Origin: Onchocerca volvulus
Taxonomy: Eukaryota > Nematoda > Chromadorea > Rhabditida > Onchocercidae
Direction of reading: 5' to 3'
Assembly (NCBI GenBank): GCA_000499405.2
Contig: HG738138.1
Coordinates: 15,206,554-15,270,553, forward strand
Length of the DNA stretch: 64,000 bases
A program made the position numbers and the translations under genes. The notes beneath the pieces were generated by a model. That model made no database searches. It was not told the origin of the DNA and saw nothing but the letters and a program-made list of their open reading frames with translations. Positions 63,601 through 64,000 of the stretch are shown piece after piece. Within the stretch, counting starts at the first letter, position 1; the number at the start of each line of letters is the position of its first letter.

Positions 63601-64000
63601 AAGAAAATAAATCTACTAAAAAAATTGGAAAAAACTAGAATAATTCAAAATTTAAATGAAAGAAAATGAATTTACTAAAAAGCTTGGATAGTTCAAAGTT
63701 TAAATCAAAAAAAAAAAAAAAAAAGAATTTACCAGAAAACTCGGATGTGGCTTAGAATTTTGTTTATCAATGCCAATTGTACCAGTACGATATTTATTTG
63801 AAAAACCGATGGCACGATGATAACGACCGGTGGTAGCATTAATTTGCATGTCATCAGTCAATTCGGCTACTCGTAAACCGGGGTGTGTTTTGAGACAAAA
63901 TACAACGATAGCTATGATCAGGAAAAATACTGATATAATGGCAATTACCTGGAAAATATAAAAATTAAAATAATTTTAAGTGCTAATTATAAACATAATA
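60666..64000 (-). CDS. Shaw: Shaw-type (Kv3-like) voltage-gated potassium channel, 3' part
   Basis: Potassium-selective channel of excitable cells. Visible exons on the minus strand are 63733-63948, 63154-63246, 62606-62772, 62170-62314, 61752-61868, 61197-61289 and 60666-60782 (315 residues to the stop); the N-terminal T1 domain and start lie beyond the right edge. Exons carry S1/S2 ([41 protein letters not shown]), S3 and S4 ([20 protein letters not shown]), S5 ([20 protein letters not shown]), the pore and filter [10 protein letters not shown]6 with the gating PVP motif ([20 protein letters not shown]), then LPKKRR and a short 50-residue tail. [17 protein letters not shown] and YYAERI are typical of Drosophila Shaw. 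S4 has few charges: Glu and Ser sit where Shaker has the first two Arg, and Gln replaces the last one. The C. elegans relative is EGL-36 or an SHW gene; orthology is not resolved. Confidence 0.93.
61562..61745. repeat. Degenerate ATT-type simple repeat in a channel intron
   Basis: About 180 bases of imperfect TTA, TTG and ATT triplets, lying immediately downstream (minus strand) of the exon that encodes the selectivity filter. Confidence 0.8.

Noticed and set aside
1..64000. Search for CRISPR arrays, bacterial operons or endosymbiont (Wolbachia-like) insertions
   Set aside because: No direct-repeat and spacer arrays, no Shine-Dalgarno-led ORFs and no bacterial-type genes were seen; all recognisable genes are spliced eukaryotic genes or eukaryotic transposons.

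Overview
The window is about 70% A+T nuclear DNA from a multicellular eukaryote, most likely a nematode and plausibly a spirurid or filarial-type worm. The case rests on many small exons, introns ending in TTTTCAG, a splice acceptor only 5 to 20 bases before several start codons (the signature of spliced-leader trans-splicing), a kinase-less Mad3-type checkpoint gene, and BEL/Pao and Helitron elements. The species is inferred, not seen. Exon structures below were built by hand from splice sites, reading phase and remembered family sequence; no search was run.

Layout. (1) 1-1603, minus: the first three exons of an RRP1/NOP52-type rRNA-processing gene, running off the left edge. (2) 3236-8270: Helitron debris, including a minus-strand Rep-helicase fossil. 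(3) 8519-8878, minus: an unrecognised 119-codon ORF. (4) 10745-17545, minus: a complete 11-exon spinster-type MFS transporter (487 aa). (5) 17546-28625: a long gene-poor stretch with simple repeats and two patches of decayed coding-like sequence. (6) 28626-31743: a second Helitron, plus strand, nearly identical to the first over about 1.1 kb but with a different internal deletion. (7) 32974-36858: a decayed BEL/Pao LTR retrotransposon, minus, with a short non-autonomous Helitron (34859-35835) inside its gag. (8) 38226-59495, plus: a gene-dense block of five co-directional genes: GTF3C3 (TFIIIC TPR subunit, 24 exons, 1003 aa), a Mad3/BubR1 N-terminal homologue (8 exons, 351 aa), POLR3H/RPC8 (5 exons, 219 aa), pinin (9 exons, 402 aa) and a small membrane protein (2 exons, 85 aa). 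(9) 60666-64000, minus: seven 3' exons of a Shaw-type voltage-gated potassium channel, running off the right edge.

How it fits together. The block at 38-59 kb holds two parts of the RNA polymerase III machinery (TFIIIC for promoter recognition, RPC8 as the stalk subunit), a spindle-checkpoint protein and a splicing-associated protein, all read in one direction with gaps of 0.5 to 1.2 kb; some may be co-transcribed as nematode operons. The left half is dominated by mobile DNA: three related Helitrons share 5' and 3' ends, two are relics of an autonomous element, and one has invaded an older LTR element.
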